Shown piece after piece: positions 40,127 through 49,984 of a stretch of 50,819 nt of DNA. Position 1 is the stretch's first letter; each line of letters begins with the position of its first letter. Position numbers and translations under genes: made by a program. Under the pieces are notes generated by a model. The model was not told the origin of the DNA. It did not search any database and was given only the letters and a program-made list of their open reading frames with translations. The stretch spans positions 1 through 50,819 of the forward strand of contig CAWDHI010000014.1 in assembly GCA_963802095.1 (NCBI GenBank), read 5' to 3'. The stretch comes from CAVVEQ01 sp963802095. GTDB lineage: Bacteria > Chloroflexota > Anaerolineae > Anaerolineales > Anaerolineaceae.

Positions 40127-43100
40127 CTAATAGACCGACAAGTTCGGATTGCCTGTGTTATCGGTGTCGTTGCCGAAATAGAATACCCCGCTGAGAGTGT
40201 ATAGTTTGGTTACATTCATGTTCATCTGGATGCCATAATCGCCGTTGCTCGTGATTATGCCGGTCGTGATTGATACTTTGGCGGTGGCAACATCGTTCGT
40301 GTTGATGTAAAGGCCTGAATATGTACCACCCAAGCCGTAGTTGAACATGGCGGTGATTCCCTTGATGGTCACATTGCCTTTAGTGTAGAGATTGAACCCG
40401 TTGTTATCGTTGTAGTTGGCTGTTACATTGGTCAGGGTAATAGTGCCGATACCGCTGTCGTTATCAATATCGATGCCGTCATTGGCAATACTACTGTTTC
40501 CGGTGACATTGGTGAGGCTCACGGAACCTCGACTGACGATAACAATATTGTCATTAAAGTTGTGATTGAAAATATTGGCACCATATGAGGCAAGCACGGT
40601 GACTGGTTTGCTTGGGGCATAGTTGTTGAAGATATCAACCCCAGCGGCATCATTTTCACTCGCTTCCACGGTGTTCAATGTTATTGCACCGTAAGTTCGA
40701 ATATACAACCCGCTCACCGTGTTATCGTTGAACTTGCTTTTCAGAACAGTAACACCTTTCAACCCGGTTGTATTTGCGGCGTTGTAAAGGTACGCACCAT
40801 GCCATCCGTCCTGGTTACCGGTTACCTCTATACTTGTGACATTGATGTTCCCAAGACTCTGGATATTCAACCCGTTTCCATAATTCTGGTTGAACACCCC
40901 GCCGGTAACCTTTACATCAGCAGGTTTTGCGGGGTCCGCTAAATGATTTTGTATGCCGACCCCGTACCCATCGTTTATTTCCGCGTGAACATTATTCATG
41001 ATCACAGCGCCGTAGGTATAGATCATCAGTCCGCCGCCGCCAACATTAAGGTTGAACTCGTTGACCCCCGAACCGGATTGGAGAATGCTGACCGGGCAGG
41101 GGGTGGCAGTTCCACAGGCGGTGTTATCCAGGTACAAGCCATCTCCGCTGTTATTACTGATGGAGCGCACATTGGTGAGGGTGAAGGAACCTTTGTTGAC
41201 CAAGTATGCCCCGTAGCCATTGTTGTTAAAGATGTAGAGGTCGGAAAGGATAACAGCTTTGGGGTTGCTATCTACATCATTATAGAGTGAGATACCATCG
41301 CTGTTGTTATTTTTCACTTCACCGCCTTTGTAGGTAACTGCACTGTTGGTAGCGATAAAAATGCCCACCCCACCACTATTATTGGAACTCACCTTTGTTA
41401 GTGTCACCCCGGCGGTGCCCAATTGGTTATCGATATAGATGCCAACGACACCCGGATTATCACTGTAATCGACGGTGATGTTGCTCAGGCTGACCGCGCC
41501 ATAGGAATCAACCCTCAATCCCCCGCTTGGGTTATCGGAGGCGGTGAAATTGCTCAATGTGACCGTCTTGGGTGATGTGGGCGGAGTATAAGTGTTATCG
41601 AAATGGGCAGCGAAGACGTTATAGTCAAAACTTCCACCTGTCACAACGATGGGACCTTTGCTGCTGATACTGGCTCCATACCCATTATTATTATTCATCA
41701 CACAGTTGGTGAGGGTGACTCCAGTGCTGGTTCCAGACCATATGCGGATGCCGTCTTCGTCATTGCCGACCATCTGCACGTTGGAGATACTCACCGCACC
41801 ATTGGTGAAAATATTAAGACCGCGTTCGTGGTTTTCATCAAACCCGTAAGGCATGATGATGGTGTTCTTGATGGTGATGCTACCCGTGCTGGCGTCGTTA
41901 TCCAGGTAGGCACCGTAACCGGTGCCTGTGGTCATATGACCCCAGGAAGCCACGTTGGTCATGGTGATGCTGCCCTTGTTGACCACCCAGATGCCGCTCC
42001 AGTAGTTTTCGTTGGCATAGATACCGGTCATGGTCACATTGGTGGCATGGGTTGCTTCGCCATCTTCATTGTGAATAAGCACACCGTAACCACCGTTATC
42101 CTCCAGGACGAGATTGGAGAGACTTACAGCACCATTGGTATGCAATATCAATCCGCCGGCGGTGTTGAGGGAGAAATCACGCAGATACCCTAGCGGGCCT
42201 TCACTGGCGGGGATGGCGTTGTTGGTAATGGCGATGCCGGCCGTGCCCGCGGTGTTATCCAGGTAGGCACCGAAGGTAGCTTTGGTGGCATCATACGAAC
42301 CACCCATCCACACCTCGTAGGCTCCGCCCTTGGCTTCATCCGTGCCTGCGAAATGATCCTCGATGTGCAGGGTGCAAACACCGGCAACCGCACCATAATC
42401 GTGCTCCACGAGGCCGTCGTAGTTACTATCCCAATAGTGGGTGTTATCCGCCGTGCAACCGGTCAGCCACATTTCGGGGGTGAACGCCACTGCGGTAACG
42501 GTGAGATTATTGACCGTGCCGCTGATGGATTGAAAGGTCATCGCATCTGTATCATCTCTGCCGATAACCTCACGGACAGTACGCTGATCCTGCACCGCAT
42601 CGATGTTGGTTTCATTGTTCCCGTAGGCATTTACGTTTTTAAGCGTTATCGCGCCTACGGAATAGACCTGCAGCCCATTGCGGGTATTGGTGTTGAAATT
42701 GCCGCCGGTGATCGAGACCGCTTTTGCAGAGAAAGCATCCGAGTTGGAAAGAAAGGCACCGGAACCTGTATTCCATGAGGCGGAAACGTTGGTAAGGGAG
42801 ATGGTGCCCTGGGCGGAATAGACATACAAGCCGTAATCATAAGGATGGTCACCGTTGTAGTCGAAATGGCTGTCTTTAACGATGATGTTGCCGACCTTGA
42901 ACGCTGCCAGCTCAGCTCCAAGATTTGAATTATCCGAAGCATTTACATTGGTGAGGGTGATAGCGCCCCGGCCTTCGATATCCAGACCATTAAGCCCGTT
43001 CGAATGGAAATTGCTGTTCGTCACCGTGACGGTGCTGTTGACGGTTGAATCGATGAAAACGTGCAGTCCGTCGTTGCCATAACCGGTGGCAGTCACATCG

Positions 43101-45058
43101 CTGACTGTGACGTTACCCTTGGTGGTGATCATGATGCCTGCGCCTGCATTACCCTCCAACCACCAGCCAAAGGTACCTTTGCTGACGGAGACCGCACCAG
43201 ACCCGGCGATGTTATCGATGCCCAGGCCGCTGCCCCCGTTGCTGCTGCCATCGGCGTATTTGACCGTGACTGCGCCGTTGCTCAATATATCCAACCCGGT
43301 CAGCCCGTTTTCATTAAACTGGTTGTCGCTTGTCGCGCTGCCGGTGACTGTGACTGCAGAAGGGACGGCGTCGGATGTATTGATGAGCTCCGCGCCGTAA
43401 CCGGCGAGATTGCTATTGGCTTTGACCTTAGTCAGCGTAATGACGCCTTTGGTTTGAACCTGCAAACCGGTGTTATCGTTATTTGAGAAGGAGCTGTTGG
43501 TAATGGTGACTGCGCTGGCCAGCTGGGAATAGTGTGAATCCAGGATAGCGCCGAAGGGATTCACCGCAAGGTCGGTGGTGCCATCGACGGTCGTATTGGT
43601 TATGGCAATAGCCCCGCGGGTTTGCATCCATAACCCCGCCGTGAAGGGAGCATTTCCGTTGAATGAGCTATCTTTGATGGTGACAGCACCGGTTCCGAGC
43701 CAGGTGCATGCACCGGTTGTGTTCTCATAGCAGGTCATCAGGCTTGCGCCTTGACCGCCGATATTATTATCGGCGTGCACGCCGGTTAGGGTGACATTAC
43801 CCTTGGTGTAGAGGTCCATGCCAGCTTGGTTGCTGCTTGCGTAGACGTTGGTCAGGCTGATGGCAGCGGTTGGAGCAATACCTGAAATTGACCATTCATT
43901 GGTCACTCCAAATCCACCATTGTGATTGAACACGCTGTTCTTAATGGTTACCGCACCGCTCTGGCGGAGGAAAACCCCAGGTTCCGCGCCGGTATTATGA
44001 CTAGCGGTGATGCCATCAATGCTGACCGCACCTTTGGTGGCGATGGTCAACCCGGCAACGTGATCAGTGGTATCCGATCCGTTGTAATCGAAACTACTAT
44101 TGGTGACTGTCACCCCGGCGGTACCAGCGGTGTTGTTGATCAGTGCACCGCCACCTGGATTGCCATTAACCTTCGCGCGGTTGATTGAGACTGTACCATT
44201 GTGATTGGAAATCTCGATACCGTGACCGGAAGCAGCAACGTTATTTACATCAACATCCTCAATCTTGATCGCGCCAACGCAATCATCAATATAGATACCA
44301 GCTAAACCTGAACTAGCATTGATATCAAATCCTGTTACTGTAAAACCTGCAGTGCAACCCTCCATACGGATCCGGCCCGCAGTCAGAATAACCGCAGGAA
44401 CTCCATCAACGACTGTTCCTATGAACCCTTTAAATCCTGCATATACAGGATTTGCATTGGCGTCAATGAAAATAGTATCAGAATAAGAATCCGCTTCAAC
44501 ATAGATCTTGCCATCCGAAGGTAAACCAGTTATTGTAATATTCGTTACCGCTAATTGAATCGGAGTTACCGATTCCTGGCAGTTTGGCAGGACACCGCAA
44601 CCTCCTGGTTTCATAAAGCGGTAGATAGTGGATCCCACCTGATACCATGGATCACCTCCTGTGAGTGTTTGCATACCTTCCTCGTTAGCAAGGGTGACCG
44701 GAACACCAATTTCATCCACAAAGGTCACCCCGGCATCAGCAGCTTCCTCTAGTGCGGGGGCGAGGTCTTGCTCAATTGCTGGGGGGATCTCTTCTGAGCT
44801 AGCTCCCTCGACTACTGGAAGCAACTCCTCCTTCACAGGGACTACATCAACAGGCTCTGCTTCCTCCGAGGGCGCTACCTCCGGTGGAGCAGGCTCAACG
44901 ATTGGATTTTCTTCAACAACAGGAATAATTTCGGTGGGCACCGGTACTTCGGGCGGGAGCTCATCCTGCGCGAAGACCGGGGCGGTGATCAATATGGCTG
45001 TCAACAGTGAGAGAGTGAAGATAACGGGCAGTAACAGAAACGCATTTCCACGCTTCAT
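40127..45058 (-). CDS. Giant secreted beta-helix repeat protein 1
   Basis: The ATG at 45058 with an AGGAGGAATA site gives 1643 residues; the open frame reaches 45331 but has no site there. Residues 1-30 are a signal peptide (MKRGNAF, core LLLPVIFTLSLLTAILI, cleavage after VFA-Q). A Pro/Glu/Val-rich linker of about 80 residues follows, then a short domain with Cys pairs. From about residue 170 to the end a degenerate repeat, roughly (ILxTKGxVTLTNVxAxxNxxxGxxLxN), forms a parallel beta-helix. No transmembrane end, sortase motif or S-layer domain is seen. The C-terminus KLYTLSGVFYFGN is shared with the paralog at 45356. A surface or shed adhesin, or an extracellular matrix or scaffold protein, is likely. 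Confidence 0.85.
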   Translation of the reverse strand: MKRGNAFLLLPVIFTLSLLTAILITAPVFAQDELPPEVPVPTEIIPVVEENPIVEPAPPEVAPSEEAEPVDVVPVKEELLPVVEGASSEEIPPAIEQDLAPALEEAADAGVTFVDEIGVPVTLANEEGMQTLTGGDPWYQVGSTIYRFMKPGGCGVLPNCQESVTPIQLAVTNITITGLPSDGKIYVEADSYSDTIFIDANANPVYAGFKGFIGTVVDGVPAVILTAGRIRMEGCTAGFTVTGFDINASSGLAGIYIDDCVGAIKIEDVDVNNVAASGHGIEISNHNGTVSINRAKVNGNPGGGALINNTAGTAGVTVTNSSFDYNGSDTTDHVAGLTIATKGAVSIDGITASHNTGAEPGVFLRQSGAVTIKNSVFNHNGGFGVTNEWSISGIAPTAAISLTNVYASSNQAGMDLYTKGNVTLTGVHADNNIGGQGASLMTCYENTTGACTWLGTGAVTIKDSSFNGNAPFTAGLWMQTRGAIAITNTTVDGTTDLAVNPFGAILDSHYSQLASAVTITNSSFSNNDNTGLQVQTKGVITLTKVKANSNLAGYGAELINTSDAVPSAVTVTGSATSDNQFNENGLTGLDILSNGAVTVKYADGSSNGGSGLGIDNIAGSGAVSVSKGTFGWWLEGNAGAGIMITTKGNVTVSDVTATGYGNDGLHVFIDSTVNSTVTVTNSNFHSNGLNGLDIEGRGAITLTNVNASDNSNLGAELAAFKVGNIIVKDSHFDYNGDHPYDYGLYVYSAQGTISLTNVSASWNTGSGAFLSNSDAFSAKAVSITGGNFNTNTRNGLQVYSVGAITLKNVNAYGNNETNIDAVQDQRTVREVIGRDDTDAMTFQSISGTVNNLTVTAVAFTPEMWLTGCTADNTHYWDSNYDGLVEHDYGAVAGVCTLHIEDHFAGTDEAKGGAYEVWMGGSYDATKATFGAYLDNTAGTAGIAITNNAIPASEGPLGYLRDFSLNTAGGLILHTNGAVSLSNLVLEDNGGYGVLIHNEDGEATHATNVTMTGIYANENYWSGIWVVNKGSITMTNVASWGHMTTGTGYGAYLDNDASTGSITIKNTIIMPYGFDENHERGLNIFTNGAVSISNVQMVGNDEDGIRIWSGTSTGVTLTNCVMNNNNGYGASISSKGPIVVTGGSFDYNVFAAHFDNTYTPPTSPKTVTLSNFTASDNPSGGLRVDSYGAVSLSNITVDYSDNPGVVGIYIDNQLGTAGVTLTKVSSNNSGGVGIFIATNSAVTYKGGEVKNNNSDGISLYNDVDSNPKAVILSDLYIFNNNGYGAYLVNKGSFTLTNVRSISNNSGDGLYLDNTACGTATPCPVSILQSGSGVNEFNLNVGGGGLMIYTYGAVIMNNVHAEINDGYGVGIQNHLADPAKPADVKVTGGVFNQNYGNGLNIQSLGNINVTSIEVTGNQDGWHGAYLYNAANTTGLKGVTVLKSKFNDNTVSGLYIRTYGAITLNTVEASENDAAGVDIFNNYAPSKPVTVLASYGANIFNHNFNDNIVIVSRGSVSLTNVTGNSSIANDGIDIDNDSGIGTITLTNVTANYNDNNGFNLYTKGNVTIKGITAMFNYGLGGTYSGLYINTNDVATAKVSITTGIITSNGDYGIQMNMNVTKLYTLSGVFYFGNDTDNTGNPNLSVY

Positions 45059-45124
45059 GGTATTCCTCCTGAAATAGATAAAGATCGATTTTGACGAAAA
45101 CAGGAACTCACCAGGAAAAGAACT

Positions 45125-45159
45125 TACCACCCCCCTTCCATGGGGAAAAGTCCAGACAT
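45125..45159 (-). promoter_or_regulatory. Conserved leader hairpin element before giant gene 1
   Basis: On the minus strand the leader contains TGTCTGGAC, then CCCC (plus bases 45142-45145), a short ATGGAA loop and GGGGGG (45130-45135) followed by TGGTA. The same order occurs 4.7 kb away before giant gene 2. It lies between the promoter and the start codon, about 70 bases from the ATG. It resembles no riboswitch class I recognise. Confidence 0.6.
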
Positions 45160-45173
45160 GTATTGACACATCC

Positions 45174-45201
45174 ATTATAGGTCGGGAATTAGAATATTCA
45201 A
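45174..45201 (-). promoter_or_regulatory. Promoter of giant gene 1
   Basis: On the minus strand TTGAAT (45196-45201) and TATAAT (45174-45179) are 16 bases apart, followed by TGGAT. It leaves a leader of about 110 bases. The arrangement matches the promoter of giant gene 2. Confidence 0.75.
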
Positions 45202-45292
45202 GGGGGAGATGGAAATCGTAGGTTAACTGAAAGGTTGAAATACTGACCAGACGAGCATCGGAGTTTGAGACATTCTTCGGGAATGGATAAGG

Positions 45293-45323
45293 AAAAAGAC
45301 CAGGCGCCGGGGAGGCGCCTGGT
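45293..45323 (-). terminator. Terminator after giant beta-helix gene 2
   Basis: ACCAGGCGCC (45299-45308) and GGCGCCTGGT (45314-45323) form a 10-base stem with a 5-base loop. On the minus strand it is followed by CTTTTT, so it ends the gene at 45356. It shares its stem core with the terminator at 40079. Confidence 0.9.
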
Positions 45324-45355
45324 GATTGCAATTTTATTTTTTTATTTCCAGAGAT

Positions 45356-48300
45356 TTATTCGATCAGCAGATTTACCTCTGACCCCAAACCATCAAAGTT
45401 GTTTCCGAAGAAGAAAATACCGGTTAAAGTGTAGAGCTTTGATGGACCGAGATCCAACCTGATACCATGGTCAAGATTGCCAGATACCAAACCGTTTGTG
45501 AATGTGACTTTTGCGGTCGGGTGTTCATTTGTGATTATATAGATCCCGGCAAATGATCCGGTACCCTGTCCGTTGAACATGCTGGTCACGCTTGTTAGAG
45601 TGACATTCGCGTATGTGTCTATGTGTATGCCGTCCTGGGCGTTGTAGCGGGTGGTAACGCTGTTCAAACTGATCGGATTACCGCCGTATGAATTGAAGAT
45701 TTCGATCCCATTTCCATTTAAGCTCTGATCAGCATTGACCTTGGTAAGACTTACGATCCCACTGGAGGTTATCATTAGATTAGTACTGCTGTTGCCGTTG
45801 ATATTATTCGTGCCATAGGATGCAAGGATGGTGACTGGTTTTTCGTTGATATCCTGGTTATAAACATACACGCCACATTCAAGCGTGTTTTCCGAGGCCT
45901 GAATGGTATTGAGAACCACCGCACCGCGGGATTGGATATACAGACCAAGTGTATTTCGATCAAAGGTGCTTTTTAACACCGTCACACCCCTGGTGCCGCT
46001 CATATCAAAATCGTTGTCTATGGATGCCCCAAGATCATTGATGGTCTCTCCATTGTCGTTTGCTTCGATTCCAGTGATACTGACGGCTCCTCTGCTAAAT
46101 AGACTTAATCCGCTCGCTTTGTTTTCATTGAATTTTCCACCCGAGACGGTGATATTCGCGGGGATACCACCATCCCTGTTATTCACGTAAACTCCCGTAC
46201 CTAAACTATTCCCTATAGCGTTAACCTTATTCAGGATCACTGCTCCATAGGTGCGTATATCGAGCCCATATATCTCGTTATAGCTGAATTCGTTGATCCC
46301 GCTGCCTGAAGTGAGAATGCTGACCGGGCAGGGGGTAGCGGGAGTGCAATCCCGGTTATCGATCCACAGACCAAAGCTGGTGTCGCTCCCCCCGGAAGTC
46401 ACATTGGTTAATGTGACGGGGCCTTTGTTATCGATCAGCATGCCGTAACCGGAACTTCCCCAAATCCGAAGATCGCTCAAGGTCACGGCTTTAGCCTGTG
46501 CTGTCCCAAGATTGTTCAGTTGAATTCCATTACTGGAACTAAAATAGACAGTCCCGGTTTTATAAGAGAAGGCGCCATTTGTCCGAATATCAATACCAAC
46601 GACATTTTCCTTCACGGTCACTTTGGATAAAGAAATCCCATTGGTCAGGAGCTGGTTATCCAGGAATATTCCCGCTATGCCGACCGTGTTTTCGAGCGCT
46701 TCGACGTTCGTCAGGCTGATCGCTCCCTTGGAGAGGACGTAGATACCGTATCCCTGGTTACCATTTGCCTGGAAATTACTGACCGTGACTGGTTTTGCGA
46801 GGGTATCCAGCGCATAACTGTTATTTACCCGTAATCCAATCGCAGCGTTATTAGTATTGGAGTATCCTCCATTGATCACCACCGGCCCGATGGTATCGAT
46901 CAGGATAGCTGCGGTGCCTGAATCGATGTTGTTCCCGTCCAGGCGGCAGTTTGTCAGGGTTGCGCCTTTGTTCAATTCCTGCCAAATACGCACGCCTTCC
47001 GCTGCGTTCCCCATCATGTTCACGTTTGTCAGGGTCACCAATCCGTTGGTGAAGATCTCCAGTCCCAAACCTTCATTATTGTCAAATCCCGGTTTTAGGT
47101 CCGTATCTGTACTCGCCTGGTTCGTGATCTTGATGTAACCCAATCCCGCGGAATTATCGAGGGTTGCGCCATTGGAGCCGGCTGTTGAATCATTGAAAAT
47201 ACTGGACACATTCGTGAGGGTGATATTGCCTTTTGAAATGATCTCAAACCCGGTGGTGTAATTATCCTCAAAGGTGCCATTGGTGATGGTGACGCTGGAT
47301 GCGAGAGTCCCGGCATTATCGATGACCGCTCCTTTTGCTCCGACCCCGTTGTTTACAGTCGAAGTGACTGAGCTCAAAGTGACCGCGCCATTGGTTGTGA
47401 TCTTTATTCCGGTGAAGACATTATTCCATAAGGTTGCATTTGTGACGTTCGCTCCTGATACGCCGCCTGTATTTTCTATTTGGATTCCATATCCAAAATT
47501 TTGATTGGAAGTAACACCTTTGAGGGTGACCAGACCTTTTGTTTGAATGATCAAACCCCCGTCCGGATCAACCCCCTCATTGTTCAGGAATGTTGCGTTT
47601 GTCAAATTCACAGCGCCACTCCCGGTATGGTTATCTAACCGAGACCCGGATAACAGGTTCTTATTGGCTGTCAGGTTCGTTACGGTGATGGTTCCCTTGC
47701 CGGTGATCGATAAACCGTGACCCTCGTTTAAACCCACATCTGCGTCTTTCACCGTGACGGTAGCTGTTGTTCCTTGAGTAGTGATCTCCACACCTGCCCC
47801 GCCCTGGTTATAGGACGCGGTGATCCCGGTGAGCGTCACGCTCCCATTGGTATAGATGACAAGACCCGGTCCACCATTCACATAGGATTGCTTTCCAAAA
47901 GTTGAGCTCGTCACCGTGACCCCGGCTGTTGCTCCCGTGAAATTATTCAGCAGGGAAGCGGCAGCCTGAAAGGCGATCAGGTTTGCTTCAACAAATTTCA
48001 GCGAGATCACACCTTTGGATTGAATGCGTATACCATTGAATTGATTTCCATTGAATTGGTTATCACCTGGAGCAGACCCAGAGATGGTCACCGAGCCAGT
48101 CCCGGCGCATTTCAATCCGTCCCAACGGCAATTATCGATCTCTAATCCAGCTCCGTTACTGTTATTGTTTGATTGAACTTTCGTCAGGAGAACAGGACCT
48201 TTTGTGAAAATCATTAATCCATTGTAGACATTTCCATTAAATTGGCTGTTGGTTACAGTAACTTTGTTCATGAGGGGAGAGAAATGCGCATAAAGCAGGG

Positions 48301-49807
48301 CTCCCGCAGGATTTCCTGAGGCGTGGATATTATCACTGGCAGAAACATTGGTGAGTGTGATCGCCCCGCGCGAAGAAACAAGAAGACCAAAATCACCCGC
48401 TGTTCCATAACCATTGCCATCGAAGGTGCTGTCTTTAATAGATATCACACCAGTTCCTGCCCAGGTGCACAGAGGACCGACTGCATTGCATGTATCCAGG
48501 TCCGCGCCATAATAGGAATTCCCGTCGGCATGCACACCGGTCAGGCTAATATTTCCCTTCGCGTGAAGGTACAATCCCTGCCTGTTACCGTTGAGGTAAA
48601 CATTGGTAAGGGTGATATTGGGTGAGGGGGCACCATCAACATAGCCATAGACCAGCCCATACGTGGTCGAGTTGTTGCTAAAGACGCTGTTCTTGATGGT
48701 AATGGAACTGGCTCTGCTGATCGATACGCCGGCGAGATTCCCAGCGTTGTGGCTGGCGGATACGCCATCCAAAAGAACAGCGCCATTCGCGCTGATCTTC
48801 AATCCACCGACCATCTCACCATAATCAGGATCGTTGCGGTCAAAGTTGCTGTTGGTGATGGTGACATTGCTTGTTGATTTGATCAAAGCGCCGCCTTCAG
48901 CGTTGTAATCTGCTTTAACCCGGTTCAGGATCACCGGGCCTCCAGCGCTGATGTTTATTCCCAGGTCGGCCCCGGGATTAAGAATGATGGAATCTTCAAC
49001 GGTGATGGTTCCCAACGAATTGGCAATGACTAGATGACCATCATCGAGATTAAAACCCTTGATCTTGAAACCGAGATCTACTTCATTGATCCAAATGTTA
49101 CCCGCCAGTTTTACCTTGGGATCAAAATCCACCACTTCGCCGATTAATCCCTTCAAACCCTTCAGGATATCCTCGGTCGAAGCATCCACAGATATGGACT
49201 CGATGTAATTACCTCCTTCAATATAGATCATACCGTCCGAGGGCAGGCCGCTGGTAGAAATGTAATTTATTGCAGCCTGAATGGGGGTTGCGCTTGCCGC
49301 GCAATATACCGTTCCTGCCGGGAGGGTCCCGGGGCAGGTGGCGGGGGAAAGGACGAACATATATTTCCCCGCGGCTGTGGTGTAATACGGGTCCCCGGAA
49401 GAAAGGGTTTGCGCTGCCGCTTCAGTAGAAAGGGCAAGCGGTACACCGGTTTCATTTGCCAGGACCAACCCGGCATCCGCCACCGCTTCCAGCACCGGGG
49501 CCAGGTCTTCCGCAGAGGTTTCCTCAGCAGGAACTTCCACCGCACCTTCCCCGGGTACTGTTGCATCTACTGCGGGTTCATCCACCGGGATGGATTCAAG
49601 ATCGCTGGCAGCCTCCGGAGGCGAAACTTCGCCGGGAGCAGGTTCTGCTATTTGGATTTCTTCAACTTCAGGGATAATTTCAGTAGGCGTCGGTGCCTCG
49701 GGCGGGAGCTCGTCCTGCGCGAAAACCGGCCCGGTGATCATAAGGGCTACCAGCAGTGAGAGGGCGAAGATGAAGGGCAGTAGGAAAAATGCATTTCCAT
49801 GCTTCAT
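45356..49807 (-). CDS. Giant secreted beta-helix repeat protein 2
   Basis: The ATG at 49807 with GAGGAGGAATA gives 1483 residues, in preference to an upstream start at 49822. The signal peptide (MKHGNAFFLLPFIF to VFA-Q31), the Pro/Glu-rich linker (DELPPEAPTPTEIIPEVEE), the Cys-bearing head domain and the beta-helix repeats all align with protein 1. Shared landmarks are GLPSDGMIYIE, TATPCPVSILTSGSG-NEF (one segment in both) and the end KLYTLTGIFFFGN. Repeats are of the N-x-x-x-G-x-G and TNV-x-A type with Asn ladders. The pair is a tandem duplication of a whole unit. It is likely surface-exposed; ligand unknown. Confidence 0.85.
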   Translation of the reverse strand: MKHGNAFFLLPFIFALSLLVALMITGPVFAQDELPPEAPTPTEIIPEVEEIQIAEPAPGEVSPPEAASDLESIPVDEPAVDATVPGEGAVEVPAEETSAEDLAPVLEAVADAGLVLANETGVPLALSTEAAAQTLSSGDPYYTTAAGKYMFVLSPATCPGTLPAGTVYCAASATPIQAAINYISTSGLPSDGMIYIEGGNYIESISVDASTEDILKGLKGLIGEVVDFDPKVKLAGNIWINEVDLGFKIKGFNLDDGHLVIANSLGTITVEDSIILNPGADLGINISAGGPVILNRVKADYNAEGGALIKSTSNVTITNSNFDRNDPDYGEMVGGLKISANGAVLLDGVSASHNAGNLAGVSISRASSITIKNSVFSNNSTTYGLVYGYVDGAPSPNITLTNVYLNGNRQGLYLHAKGNISLTGVHADGNSYYGADLDTCNAVGPLCTWAGTGVISIKDSTFDGNGYGTAGDFGLLVSSRGAITLTNVSASDNIHASGNPAGALLYAHFSPLMNKVTVTNSQFNGNVYNGLMIFTKGPVLLTKVQSNNNSNGAGLEIDNCRWDGLKCAGTGSVTISGSAPGDNQFNGNQFNGIRIQSKGVISLKFVEANLIAFQAAASLLNNFTGATAGVTVTSSTFGKQSYVNGGPGLVIYTNGSVTLTGITASYNQGGAGVEITTQGTTATVTVKDADVGLNEGHGLSITGKGTITVTNLTANKNLLSGSRLDNHTGSGAVNLTNATFLNNEGVDPDGGLIIQTKGLVTLKGVTSNQNFGYGIQIENTGGVSGANVTNATLWNNVFTGIKITTNGAVTLSSVTSTVNNGVGAKGAVIDNAGTLASSVTITNGTFEDNYTTGFEIISKGNITLTNVSSIFNDSTAGSNGATLDNSAGLGYIKITNQASTDTDLKPGFDNNEGLGLEIFTNGLVTLTNVNMMGNAAEGVRIWQELNKGATLTNCRLDGNNIDSGTAAILIDTIGPVVINGGYSNTNNAAIGLRVNNSYALDTLAKPVTVSNFQANGNQGYGIYVLSKGAISLTNVEALENTVGIAGIFLDNQLLTNGISLSKVTVKENVVGIDIRTNGAFSYKTGTVYFSSSNGIQLNNLGTAQAKAVTLSDLRIWGSSGYGMLIDNKGPVTLTNVTSGGSDTSFGLWIDNRDCTPATPCPVSILTSGSGINEFSYNEIYGLDIRTYGAVILNKVNAIGNSLGTGVYVNNRDGGIPANITVSGGKFNENKASGLSLFSRGAVSITGIEANDNGETINDLGASIDNDFDMSGTRGVTVLKSTFDRNTLGLYIQSRGAVVLNTIQASENTLECGVYVYNQDINEKPVTILASYGTNNINGNSSTNLMITSSGIVSLTKVNADQSLNGNGIEIFNSYGGNPISLNSVTTRYNAQDGIHIDTYANVTLTSVTSMFNGQGTGSFAGIYIITNEHPTAKVTFTNGLVSGNLDHGIRLDLGPSKLYTLTGIFFFGNNFDGLGSEVNLLIE

Positions 49808-49869
49808 GGTATTCCTCCTCAATTATATTTATGGAAAGATTATTTTGGAACTGATGCTGAAAAAGACGA

Positions 49870-49906
49870 TACCACCACCCCCTTTCATCGGGGTCATGTC
49901 CAGACA
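49870..49906 (-). promoter_or_regulatory. Conserved leader hairpin element before giant gene 2
   Basis: On the minus strand TGTCTGGAC is followed by CCCC (plus bases 49890-49893), a short GATGAAA loop and GGGGG (49878-49882), then TGGTGGTA. It matches the leader of giant gene 1 in order, spacing and most bases, although sequences between it and the ribosome site have diverged. Confidence 0.6.
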
Positions 49907-49921
49907 ATCGTTGATATATCC

Positions 49922-49949
49922 ATTATAGGGAGGGAAAAAAATAATGCAA
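49922..49949 (-). promoter_or_regulatory. Promoter of giant gene 2
   Basis: On the minus strand TTGCAT (49944-49949) and TATAAT (49922-49927) are 16 bases apart. The next bases, TGGAT, are the same as at giant gene 1. Confidence 0.78.
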
Positions 49950-49984
49950 GGGGGTGGGGTGGAATCGTAGAATAACTGAAAGGT

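Noticed and set aside
41603..42193. Plus-strand open frames within the giant beta-helix genes
   Set aside because: Repeat structure on the minus strand produces repeated antisense frames; no ribosome sites or domains were seen.
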